64,000 bases of DNA from Globodera rostochiensis. Lineage: Eukaryota; Nematoda; Chromadorea; Rhabditida; Heteroderidae. Shown here in pieces: positions 34,589 to 45,379 of this stretch (positions are counted from its first letter, which is position 1; each line of letters starts with the position of its first letter). The notes beneath the pieces are model-generated. The model saw only the letters and a list, made by a program, of their open reading frames with translations, was not told where the DNA came from and did not search any database. The stretch covers positions 486,193-550,192 of the forward strand of contig JAEVLN010000016.1 in NCBI GenBank assembly GCA_018350325.1. The letters run 5' to 3'. The position numbers and the translations under genes were made by a program.

Positions 34589-35861
34589 TCAATAGCCGTC
34601 TTCGGTCCTCGGCGGTGGGCAATGATCTAATGAATGTATGGAGTGGTAAGCTTTTTAACTTAGCGTTTTTCGACTCACCGCATCCGGCCTCCGCTCCTGG
34701 CGTTCCGTCCGGCCCCGTCTCCCCGTCGTTGCCCGATCCCCCTTTCAGTCCTCTTTCGCCCAAATCGCCAATCAGACCCCGCGTTCCGGGCCTACCCGGG
34801 AATCCGATTCTTCCGGGCTTCCCGAGCGGTCCTTTTGGACCTTGCGGGCCTATATCGTTAATAACAACTACTTAAAGATTAATTCGATGTTTAACCTGAA
34901 GTTCCTGGTGGTCCGGGTGGGCCTTTAACATAAACGTGGATTAGCTATGATCAGAGTGCGATTTACAGTTACCTGGGATTTCGTTAATATGTCCCGGCCT
35001 TCCGAGTGGGCCTTTGTGTCCTGGCGGACCGGAAGGACCTTAAAATGGTGTAGTTGCGTTGCGTTGTCTCATTCCATATCACCTGGCGGGCCTCTGTCTC
35101 CACTTTCTCCTCGAGTGCTTCGGAAACCTTGTCTGCCTGGCTGCCCCAAAAGCCCAAGCAGTCCAGGACGACCTTGTGGACCCGCATCTGCACAGAATCA
35201 TTGAGGAGAAAATTCTATTTGCTATTTGTACCTCCTTCTGGTCCTGAGGGGCCAGGCGGACACTCGAAACACCTTCGATTGCAAAATTGGAAATATTTGT
35301 TTGCCCATTACAAACCAATCATATTGAGGGAGTGGAGGTTGAGGCGACGGGGGGCCTGGTTCTCCGGGAATGCCGGGAGTGCCATTGTGCCCGTCTTCAC
35401 CCGGCTCCCCAGGAGATCCAGCTGCCCCAATCGGGCCTCTTCCGCAACTGCAACAATTCCCGCCTGGGACATTTCGGCGATTTCGCCCGGCCAAATGCTC
35501 TTGATGGTTAACCTCGCGCATGAAAATATTGGAACGATAGCGACAGAATGCACGCTGATCCTTAAGGAAAATGAAGAGGGCTGATCCCGCGTTCCTTCCC
35601 CCTCCTCCCTGACTTGGCTGTCAAAATGAACTTTTTGGGATTGGAGGAACAGGAAAGGGATCAGCAGAACAGCAATCACCAACGACACCGTGCCCAATGC
35701 GATTGTACCGATGGCCAACTGATCGAAAACAAGGCTCGGATAAAAGATTTGTCACTCACAAAACGGATTCTATCCGCCTCAGATATCAATTGATCACGAA
35801 ATGCCGCTAAGCGAATTTGGGACACGAATTTGGGATTAGCCATTGTTTGGTGGAGAGGCAT
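34589..35861 (-). CDS. Cuticle collagen
   Basis: Structural protein of the nematode cuticle, secreted by the hypodermis. The N-terminal non-collagen domain starts at 35861 (MPLHQTMANPK; the inner ATG at 35843 is also possible) and reads IRLAAFRDQ, then a membrane-type segment IGTIALGTVSLVIAVLLIPF and QSQKVHFDSQ. A basic RNRR site, the expected subtilisin-type cleavage point, precedes a Cys pair (GGNCCSCGRG) and the Gly-X-Y blocks (GPIGAAGSPGEPGEDGHNG and following). More Gly-X-Y exons lie at about 35270-34680. A Cys (EAGCGE) and the classic ending DHCPPPRTEDGY close the protein, stop at 34589-34591. At least five short introns. It is tail to tail with beta-catenin, 138 bp apart. Confidence 0.93.
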
Positions 35862-36983
35862 CTAACAAATGGCCGTTTCTTTTGCACTGCACAGCCCCAA
35901 ATCTCTGTGGTTGCTGAAGACGATCCGAACAAGTTTTGAGGGTGGGCAGTTGGGTCGGCCGATAATGGAGAGACCACATCCAGTTAGTGCAAACAAACCA
36001 CAACAATAACGGCCGCGGCGGATTGGCCATTGCCCGAGGCGACTATCGATCAACAGAAAACAGAAAAAAATGATAGGAATTCACTGATTCAACAAACTCG
36101 GGAGACTGGGTTTAATTGGTTCTTTCAGCATCAACAAAATTCCTGTTTATTATTGTTATTTTTAGTTTAAAATTGATGTTTCTGGCCTTATCTTAATCTG
36201 GTCCGTTTGTATATTGTCGTTTAAAATAAATGGAATTACTGTCCAAAATAGAATGGAACAGTAGCTGAACATGTCCAACACCTTCGATTCCAACAGAGTT
36301 AAGCGTAGAAAGACATTTGTCTACACTTTTCCCCTCCCCCCTCCCCTCACCATCGTCTTTGGTCGTCACGTCGCCCCGCCTTCCATCCCTTTGCACATTC
36401 TGTCCGTGTCCGTGTCCTTGTCAGCTCCCTCTCCCCTCTCGACTTAACACAATTTTCCTCCATAAAAAGTGATAATCATAATCATGCCAATTCACTCCTC
36501 CTTTCCCTTAGCTTTTTTGTTTTCTTTTCTTTTCTTACTTTTATTCCCTTTCCCTTTTAAATTTGACGAATAGAGAACGACCAAATGGCGAAATGTAAAA
36601 GTAATGGTTATGACCGTCGTACAACGGAACCTCCCCCCTCCCCCGGCGACTCTCTTAAAGATGGAACGGCCGGGCACAAATCCATCATCGTTGTCGTCGT
36701 CGGCTCTCCCTTCAAAGCACACTCTCTCACCCCACTTGACCCCTCTTTCTCACCATCCCACATTCCCCCAATTCATTCAACTCCTTTTCTTTGGTCCTTT
36801 CTCCCCCAAGGCGACGACTCGAGACGTATCCCCCCCCCCGCATACGTTTCGCTCGCCGCACCGTCCAAACATTTCCGCACTTTACCATTTCCGCCTTTTC
36901 TGCTCCGCTCTGCCATGAGAATTAAAACAAATACGAATTTGTGGTGGTCGGTCGGTGGGTGTTAATGGGAAAGGGGGGGGGAT
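35862..36983. other. Intergenic, no gene recognised
   Basis: Probable 5' flank of the collagen gene. Open frames at 36492-36722 and 36585-36965 lack recognisable features. No array or element is obvious. Confidence 0.5.
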
Positions 36984-37234
36984 CAGGGCTGCCATTTTGC
37001 CCCGGAAACGTGGCATTCGCCCCGTTTTGGGGTTGAGTGCCACGGTTTTGCCTCGAATTCAATTTTTTACCATTTAATCCCAATTTAATGTAATATTTTA
37101 AAAATTAGTAAACATTTCGCCAAAAAAGCGACAAAACAATATGTCAGAAGAAGGAATGGCATTTTTATCGTTATTTTTCTTTTTTGTATCTCTACCATAA
37201 TTCCAATTACATTTCGCCAGGACAACTTTTCGGG

Positions 37235-37707
37235 GTAATAGTTTGGTAATAGTTTAGTTTATAGCCCCCCTTTTTTTAAAAAATACAATTTTTTTTTCCA
37301 AGTTGATAAAAAGGTGTTTCCAGGGCTATTCAGGGGTGTAGAATTCGAATATAACCTCTGTTTCGACGGATTTCGAACCCCGGACCCAAATTCGAACAAG
37401 TTGTCAAAAATTCAAATTTTTTCAAAAATCAATTTTAGCCTAAAACTCATTCAAAAAGCATGAATTCGATCATTACTTGCCTTTTCGTTGTAATTTTGTG
37501 CTTTTTGAATGATTTAGAGGCCAAAATTAATTTTTGAAAAAATTTGAATTTTTGATAAATTGTTCGAATTCGGGTCCGGGGTTCGAAATCCGTCGAAACA
37601 GAGGTTATATTCGAATTCTACACCCCTGAATAGCCCTGGAAACACCTTTTTATCAACTTGGAAAAAAAATTGTATTTTTTAAAAAAGGGGGCTATAACTA
37701 AACTATT
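37235..37707. repeat. Long near-perfect inverted repeat
   Basis: The left arm includes AAAAAGGTGTTTCCAGGGCT, then ATTCGAATATAACCTCTGTT. The right arm is the inverse, separated by a loop of about 35 bp near 37465-37497. Such low divergence implies a recent insertion or arm homogenisation. Confidence 0.9.
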
Positions 37708-37829
37708 GGTACTTTTCCGTTATGGCGCCACACATTTAAATTTTAATAAAAGGCAACAAAAAGCTAAATTTGAGAGTTACCCGGGGGTTATTGAGATCGC
37801 TGATTACGAATGGACGGAGGACGATTCGT

Positions 37830-38210
37830 TCCCGGCCGATTCGTTCACCCCCGATTCGTTCCCCTTTTCAGAAGTTTTTTCGTTATAACTTCTTTCAAGT
37901 CTAACCAAACGATATCATTCGAAAGCTTACAACTAGTAGAAGCTTACAAAAGCAAAAGCTAAGCGATTGGCCAAATTTCAAAAAAGTTATGGCCAATTGT
38001 GGCCAAAAAAACGGTTTCTGGCCATAACTTTTTTGAGATTTGGCCAATCGCTTAGCTTTTGCTTTTGAAAGCTTCTACTAGTTGTAAGCTTTCGAATGAT
38101 ACCAAAAATGTTTGATTTTTAGCTTTGAAAGAAGTTATAACGAAAAAACTTTTGAAAAGAGAACGAATCGGGGGTGAACGAATCGGCCGGGAACGAATCG
38201 TCTTTTTACC
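37830..38210. repeat. Foldback element with GGACGATTCGTTCCC-type edges
   Basis: The left edge GATTCGTTCCCGGCCGATTC and right edge GAATCGGCCGGGAACGAATC are inverse. The inner arms (AACTAGTAGAAGCTTACAAA and inverse) are long. It shares the CGTTATAACTT core with the families at 480-910 and 40100-41130. Confidence 0.85.
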
Positions 38211-39474
38211 ATTACGAATATGCCATCTATTTCATCATATGATTTCATCTTATCCATGATTTCAACATCTATGATTTTTCGAAAACAAAATGAAAATTTT
38301 TTAAAGTCGGTAAAAAGGTGTTTCTAGGGGTATTCGGGGACGCAGTTTCCGAATTTGACCTCCTTTTCGACCGATTTCGAACCCCGGACCAATTACAATA
38401 ACAAACCGATTTTTGAAAAAATTGAATTTTTTGAAAATTGCTCGAATTCGGGTCCGGGGTTCGGAATTGGTTGAAATGGATGTCAGAATCGGATTCTGCG
38501 CCCTAGAATGCCCCTAAAAATACCTTTTTGCGTTTTTGTTGCCCTTTTTTAAAATTTGACTGTGTGGCGCCATAACGGAAAAGTACCCAATTTTCTTAAC
38601 AAATTACATCAAAACTCAAAAATTTTCTGACCCCACCCGCGCCCCTAAAAGAAGCAGAATTCACAAAAAAAAGTTGCATTTTTGAAAATTCATTCCTTAA
38701 CAATATACAAATAAAGGGTAAAACTCACCCCCCTAAAAATCAACTTTTTATGGGAACGCATCTTTTGAATGCCTTGTTCCATAAAATTCAATTCCGATTT
38801 GACTTGCCCCCAAGCTCATAATTACTTCCTATCTCAGCCAAATTTGCTCAAAATGGTGAAAAGTTTTAATAAATATGCTAGTTAATGATTGTTCGAGCAA
38901 TTTATTAAATTTGAGGCTTTAAAAATGGCCACGTTTTTTGCCACGTTTATGAAAATTTTTGCCACGTTTTTTCCACGTTTTTTAACTCGATTGCCACGTT
39001 TTTGGGTTTTGGACATGGCAGCCCTGGGGGGGGGGGGGGATGAAAGCGGCGGAAAGTATTAACACCCCCTCCCCCCTAATTTTACCCTCCAAACTTCCAA
39101 ACAATTTATTTTTCAGATCTATTCTGTTTTTATCTTGCAACGGAAACAAAAAAGCAAACAAAATATGCAAAATGCATATAATCCGGTCTATTTTTTGTCA
39201 CGCGTGTTGAACTAAAGTACACCCCAAAAAAGTGCCCAAAAACCATAATCCATCCATTCAAATTCCATTAAAACGCATAAAACATACGCCTGCCACTTTC
39301 CTTTACAATACGGATTATCTATGGTACTGGATGGCGCGTGCTCGCTAAGTTTATGAAGTTTGGTCCCTTCCCTTCGCTGCACTTCTCTCGTATAACGCCG
39401 TCCAAGCATTTAGAAGAAACGCTATTAATTTCAAATCGCGCATTTGAGAAACCATCAAAATGATTTTTCACTCC

Positions 39475-40680
39475 AAGGAAATGACCCAAAACCACTTTTA
39501 TAGGTTTTCTTATGCGCTAAAAACTAATATGTAACTTAAAATTTTAGCGCGCTCGACCTTTAAACCGGGTTTTGAACCGTTTAAAAATTGTCAAAAATGG
39601 ATATTTTTGACCTAAATTTTGTGTCTTCGGTAATAGTGCAGATGGTGCCCCCCATTAAAAATAAATAAAAATTGTTTTTTCAAAATTTTTCATTTTTCAA
39701 AAATTAATTTTGGCCTCAAAATCATTCAAAAAAGCACAAAACCACAATAAAAAGGCCAGATTCGGATTCTACATCTCGAATACCGATAGATTAGACGAAG
39801 TCAGATGATTAATCTGATGCCATATTCGTGATCTACGTATTTTTTTTACCCTAGAAAATCCACATTTAGAGAGAATAAAAAAAAGATTTATAGGGAGACT
39901 AATTCTGCACCATTGCCCAATTCCCGAAACTCCGGACCCGAATTCGAACAATTTTTCGAAAATTCAAATTTTTCAAACGTCACAAAATCGGTGGAATGCA
40001 CAAAATTACATCGAATAGGCAATTAATGATCGAATTCATGCTTTTTGAACAATTTCGACGCCAAAACGCGGTCTTTTACATGGTACCCCGCAATTCGGCG
40101 CGCACGATTCGGCGCCGACAAGTTTTTCGTTATAACTTTGTTCAAAGTCAACCAAACCAAACATTCTTGGTATCATTCGAAAGCATGCAATGAGTTTAAG
40201 ATTACAAAGCCAAAAACTAATCGTTTCGACTTAACAGAGAAAGTTATGACTCAGCCGCGCAAAAAAAGCACTCGGAAAATTGAGATTTTTACACGTTTTA
40301 AGCTATGTATAACTTTTTTTGAAAGACGAATCAGTTAGCTTTAGCTTGGTAAAAGATTCAGCATACTGAGAGCTTTTGTATGATATCAGTTTGTTTGATT
40401 TGCTTCGGGCACCGAGTCGTGTCGGCACCGAACGTGCCGGCGCCGAATCGTGGTGCTCGGTTTTTACATACATATTTATTTTATTTTTCCCATAATGAAG
40501 TGTCCTTTTTACACTGGAACTCATGTTTTGGTTCACAGGAAGAAACAAAATTTAGTTAAAAATATCCATTTTTGACAATTTTTAAACGGTTCAAAACCCG
40601 GTTTAAAGGTCGAGCGCGCTAAAATTTTAAGTTACATGCGCATAAGAAAACCTATAAAAGTGGTTTGGTCATTTCGTGGT
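39475..40680. repeat. Large degenerate foldback
   Basis: Left 39475-39605 (CTTATGCGCTAAAAAC, TTTAAACCGGGTTTTGAACC) is the inverse of right 40560-40680. The interior holds a GCGCCGAATCG-family fragment (40085-40180). Confidence 0.7.
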
Positions 40681-41345
40681 AAATGTTGATCATAGCTCCC
40701 AGAAACGAAATGACACAAATCATATACCAATCGACTCCACTCTAAGCAGCGCACGAATCTGCAAAAATTTTTGCGCGGACTCAACTATAAAGAAAGTTAT
40801 GAGCCCGGGACTGAAGTGTCTTTTGACTGGGGACTTAAAGCTTACAAAGGCAAAAGCAAACCGATTCGACTTAAATAAAAGTTATGATTCAGCCGCGCAA
40901 AAAAAGCACGGAAAATTGAGATTTTTACACGTTTTAAGCTATAACTTTTTTTTGAAAAGACAAATCGGTTAGTTTAAGCTTGATCAAAGGTTTAGCATAC
41001 TAAGAGCTTTCGTATGATACCAAGAATGTGGTTTGGTTGACTTTAACAAAGTTATAACGTTTCAAACTTCGGCGCCGAATCGTGCCGCGCCGAATCGTGC
41101 CGCGCCGAATCCTGCGCGCCGAAACGTGCGCGCCGAATCGAGGTTTACCGGCGCTGTGTGTATATGAGTGATTTTTCCCATTTTTAATCATTGGACAACG
41201 GAGTCCCCAGTCAAAAGACACTTCAGTCCCGGGCTCATAACTTTCTTTATAGTTGAGTCCGCGCAAAAATTTTTGCAGATTCGTACGCTAGGCTTAGAGT
41301 GGAGTCGATTGGCATATGCGTTTCTGGGAGCTATGATCAACTTCA
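40680..41345. repeat. Foldback element with arms of about 155 bp
   Basis: The left arm (40680-40835, with GAATCTGCAAAAATTTTTGC and GCCCGGGACTGAAGTGTCTT) is inverse to the right arm (41195-41345). A GCGCCGAATCGTGC cluster (41060-41125) and a CGTTATAAC foldback are nested in the loop. Confidence 0.85.
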
Positions 41346-41389
41346 AAAAACCACAAAAGGCTGCTAATGTCATCCCCGGAGGGAACAGG

Positions 41390-41990
41390 ACGTTTCGGCC
41401 CCGCCGTTTCGGCCCCAAGGAAAAATATGGTTTCATCGAAAAAAAAATTTCAAAAACGAAATTTTTTTAATTCGATTTTCGAAAAAAAGCTCAAATTATA
41501 GAACTGTTTCGACGTAACCCAGATGCATATAAAGAAAAATACATCATAGTTTTCAGATATTACGTACTTTTTACATCTTTGAGCTTGGGGTGAGTTAGGC
41601 CTAAGCCTAAGCTTAGGTTGGCTTAGGCCTAGGCCTAATAAGGAAACCCAGCACTTTTTAAATGATTCGAGGCCAAAATTGATTTTTGAATTTCGAAAAA
41701 ATGTTAGAATTTGAGCCTGGGCTTGAATTTGAAGAATCGGATTCTACACGTCAAAAATTTTGGAATTTCTTCTTGGCTTTCTAGTAATTACCAATGAGCC
41801 CCTAATTTCTTGCAAATTTTCAGATTAAAAATGTTATGTTTTAATTCATCTGAAAAAAATTTCTGAATAAAAATTGGTCGGTGAATATGCAAGAAAGAAA
41901 TTGCAGGGTGGGGCCGAAACGTCCCGGGGCTGAAAGGGCGGGGCCGAAACGTCGGGGCCGAACGGCGGGGCCGAAAAGACCCCCACTCTC
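41390..41990. repeat. Element with GTTTCGGCCCC clusters at both ends
   Basis: Clusters of GTTTCGGCCCC (41390-41420) and the inverse GGGGCCGAAAC (41908-41985) bracket AT-rich sequence, with a TTAGGCCTAAGCC-type stretch at 41598-41640. Target duplication not found. Confidence 0.6.
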
Positions 41991-42710
41991 CCCGGAATCC
42001 ATTATAGAGATAATGCGTAGAAAATTTCATGTATTCACAGCGCGTCATTTTTACATTTTATTACCGTTTAAGGTAGACAGTGCACTATCTCGCTTTTCCC
42101 TCTTTTTCTCTAACCGTTCTCTTCTTTTGGCGTTCTCTCTCATCTTTTTTAATAATTATTTTGACCATCCCGTACTTCGCTCTGGAAAACTTTTTTTCCC
42201 TCTGGCCGATCCTCTCCAAATTTTCACCATCGCTAGAAAACAAAATAAGACATAGATTTTATCTAATTTGAAATGGTCTCTATCATTTGATTTTGAGTTA
42301 TAGCTTAAAATGTGCATAATTTTATAGAATGATTAAAATGCGTGAAAATCCGTCGACATAATTTTTGAATTTAGCGTTTGTTTTCTTTACTTTTCGTCAC
42401 TTTTTTTTCGTGACTCTTGGCAAAATGGTTATGCGGTAATAAAATGTAAAAATGACGCGCTGTGTGTATTGTCTTTTCATGTGAATTACTCTTTCTTCTC
42501 TTCTGAATATGTACCTCAATGTTGAATAATTTTCGAGCCCAAGCCCATTTTGGTCCACTTTTTTCGGTTTCAAAAAGACGAAAGTTTTTTTAAATATAGA
42601 CGATAAAACAAATTATAATCTTTTTTCAAATTTCTCTTCCACCTATTTAAACGGAATTTGCTCGATGCCAAACTCATAAATCAGCAACATTTAATCACTA
42701 TTTCTCGGGG

Positions 42711-45005
42711 ATGGCAGATAACGAAGATAAGAAGGCGGGGACCAGGTGGGTGTGGGAAGGTTCAATAGCAGAATAAAATAACATTATATTTAGAGTATTC
42801 AAAAAAAGCTCACCTAATGGAAAGGTATTTTATATTCTGTAATTTTGGCAGGTAATTATGAACTCCTTATTTTAGATCACAACTTATCTTGGAAAACGCG
42901 ATTTTTTGGATCGCGGAGAAACTGTCGATTTAATTGGTATTTTGCAAGGTTGCCCATGAAAGTCGTCGAATTGTTCAGATGGGATGGTACTCATAGACGA
43001 AGATTACTTAAAGGCCAGCAAAAAGGTCACTGTTCAACTTCTAGCAGCATTCCGTTATGGGCGTGAGGATTTGGATGTTTTGGGCCTAACATTCCGTAAA
43101 GATTTGATCTCCCAATTGTATCAGGTAAACAAAAGGTTTGGTTCTGGTAGCATCCAAAGATATTTTATGGAGTAATGTCGAACTTGGCCTGAAGAGATGA
43201 GGGAATCAACCGATTTTGTACTTTTTTTCTGATATGCCTCTTACTTGGCGTTGCTAGAGCAAATTTTTTGGTCGATTTTGAACATTTGTTTGAATTAGGG
43301 TTCGAAATTGGTCGAAATAGAGATCAGGTCCGGACTCTGCGCCCCCGAATCCCCTAGAAATACCTTTCTCTCGACTGAAGGCGGGGGGGGGGGGTAACCT
43401 AACTTTTATCAACCAATTAAAACGTTTACAGGTTTACCCGCCAGGTCAAAACGAGTCCACAAGGTCGATGACTCGACTGCAGGAAAGGCTGAAGAAGAAA
43501 CTCGGCGAAAATGCCTTTCCGTTTTGGTTCGAAATCCCCCCAAATTCGGCGTCTTCGGTCACTTTGCAGGTTTTTTTCGTTTTCTAACTGGTCAGTGTTT
43601 TTACTTCATCTAGCCGGCCCAAGGCGACACGGGGAAACCCTGCGGCGTTGACTATGAAATCAAAACGATAGTCGGAGGCGATTCGGCACAGGAAAAGCCT
43701 AAGAAACAGTTTTGGCCCGGCACCAATTCTACCCTAACCCCGAAATTTAGCAATTCCGTTCGTCTTGCCATTCGGAAACTTACTTACTGTCCTCAGGCGG
43801 AAAGACTTCAGCCGATGGTCGACGTGACCAAAAACTTTATAATAAGTCCTGGTGGACTTCACCTCGAAGCGTCGCTCGACAAAGAAGTGATTGAATAGCA
43901 AGGACTTCCTGAATTGGCGTGCTGTTTTTGATACTTAAGTCAATTTAGATGTATTACCACGGCGAGTCAATTGCTGTCAATGTTCACATCCAAAATAATA
44001 GCAACAAAACCGTGAAAAAAGTAATTTTATTTCGTTAAATGCCGTAAAACCGTTGAGCATTTAAAGATAAAAGTTTTTGTGCAACAAATGGCCGATATTT
44101 GCATATTCACGACAGCTCGATACACCTGTGACGTGGATAAAATAGATTCGTGGTAGGCTAATCATCGTTGAGTTTTGCCTTACCCTTCCCCCATTTTTTT
44201 TAATTGTTGAGGAAATCGTTCCAGAGAGCCCCCCCCCCCCCCCCCGCGTGGGAGGGGGGGGGGGTTTTCTTGTCAACCCAAGCGTATTTAGCGAAGGTTT
44301 TCCCGTCGGGCCTGGCTCGACTCTGTCGAAGATTTACACTTTGTGCCCGCTTCTGTTAAAGAACAAAGACAAACGTGGGCTGGCCCTGGACGGCCAATTG
44401 AAGCATGAGGACACCAATTTGGCCTCCTCCACCACTTTTGCCGCGTTGAGGGTTTGAATTGTACTTAAGATAGAGAAATTGGGAGTTTTCAGCAATCGGT
44501 CCACGAGAATTTGGGCATCATTGTTCAGTATAAAGTGAAGATTCGGCTTCTCATCGCGGGAGCATTGGGCGGAGAACTTTCGGCGGAATTGCCCTTCACT
44601 CTCACTCACCCAAAGCCGACGGATTCACCCCACCCGACGGAGAAAAAAGCGATTGTCGCCAATTTACATGACCACCAAACACTACCGGCGACGAATGGGG
44701 GGGCGCAGGGGAATCCCCAGAATGAACTTTCGGTGGCCGACGTCGATCTCATACAATTCGATTCGTAAGAGCTTTAGGGACAGTCGGGCTAACTGCCAAA
44801 ATGGTCGTTCTTGAATTCCTTGGGGGAAGGAGTCCCTACGTTAGCCATCACCCATTCAGTGGAAGCTCCCTTTGCCCCTTTTAATTGCGTGTGTCAAAAT
44901 TGCAGATTTGATGAAGAAGATGACCTGATTTTTGAAGACTTTGCCAGGCTCAGAGCGCGAGGTTCAGAACTGAACAATGATGCCGAAAATCTAATCGATT
45001 CCTAA
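42711..45005 (+). CDS. arr-1: Arrestin (beta-arrestin type)
   Basis: Adaptor that uncouples and internalises activated G-protein-coupled receptors. Exons in order: [12 protein letters not shown] (42711-42746); [11 protein letters not shown] (about 42791-42823); [21 protein letters not shown] (about 42875-42938); [15 protein letters not shown] to [20 protein letters not shown] (42984-43124); [20 protein letters not shown] to [18 protein letters not shown] (about 43433-43569); [18 protein letters not shown], then [14 protein letters not shown] and [12 protein letters not shown] (43616-43890); [20 protein letters not shown] (43948-44020); [39 protein letters not shown] to [13 protein letters not shown] (about 44294-44455); [16 protein letters not shown] and a spacer ending DLIQFDS; and the last exon with [16 protein letters not shown], stop at 45003-45005. 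LIxF-like DLIQF and the DLIFEDFAR region fit clathrin and AP2 binding. The polar core and finger-loop region looks intact. Confidence 0.96.
44229..44264. repeat. Facing poly-C and poly-G tracts in arrestin intron
   Basis: About 17 C, then CGCGTGGGA, then about 10 G: a potential hairpin located just before the exon beginning EGFPVGPG. Confidence 0.9.
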
Positions 45006-45248
45006 TTTTCCAAATTTTCGTTTCTCCCTCATATCCCTCAAGCCTCATTTGTGAAATTAACACCTTTCCTGCTTATTGTTAGCTATTTTTGTATGAATGT
45101 TTCTTCCAATTGCAGCTTAACCCCCGAGAATTTTTGCGTAACTTCCTCATCTTGAGCTGCTCTCATTTATTTCTCTGTATAAAACCCGTTTTTCTACCGC
45201 ATATTGCAGCATTTTTTTTTTTGAGTTTTATGATATCGCTCAAGCCCG

Positions 45249-45254
45249 AATAAA
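45249..45254 (+). promoter_or_regulatory. Poly(A) signal candidate for arrestin
   Basis: AATAAA about 245 bp after the arrestin stop codon and 126 bp before the FAH start. Confidence 0.5.
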
Positions 45255-45379
45255 TATTAAACAACACTATTTTGACATTTTGAAAACACGCATTAATTTT
45301 TGTTGTTCTTTACTATATTATATTTGCTGTGTCCGTTTTTTAGGGCCTTCGACCCCCCTCCCCCTCCCCCTCTAAGACA

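Larger units (their letters stand above)
36984..39026. mobile_element. hAT-like element with nested foldbacks
   Basis: Outer ends are CAGGGCTGCCAT and ATGGCAGCCCTG. The left flank ends in a G-tract plus AT and the right flank is a G-tract followed by AT, so the target may have been GGGGGGAT with later G expansion. Inside, 37235-37707 is a near-perfect inverted repeat with arms of about 210 bp. Further nested arms lie at 37703-37764 against 38538-38595 (TACTTTTCCGTTATGGCGCC), at 37830-38210, and at 38300-38540. No transposase is seen. Confidence 0.75.

Noticed and set aside
44061..44276. Minus-strand frame over arrestin exon
   Set aside because: Antisense of the arrestin exon [19 protein letters not shown] and the poly-C/poly-G tracts.
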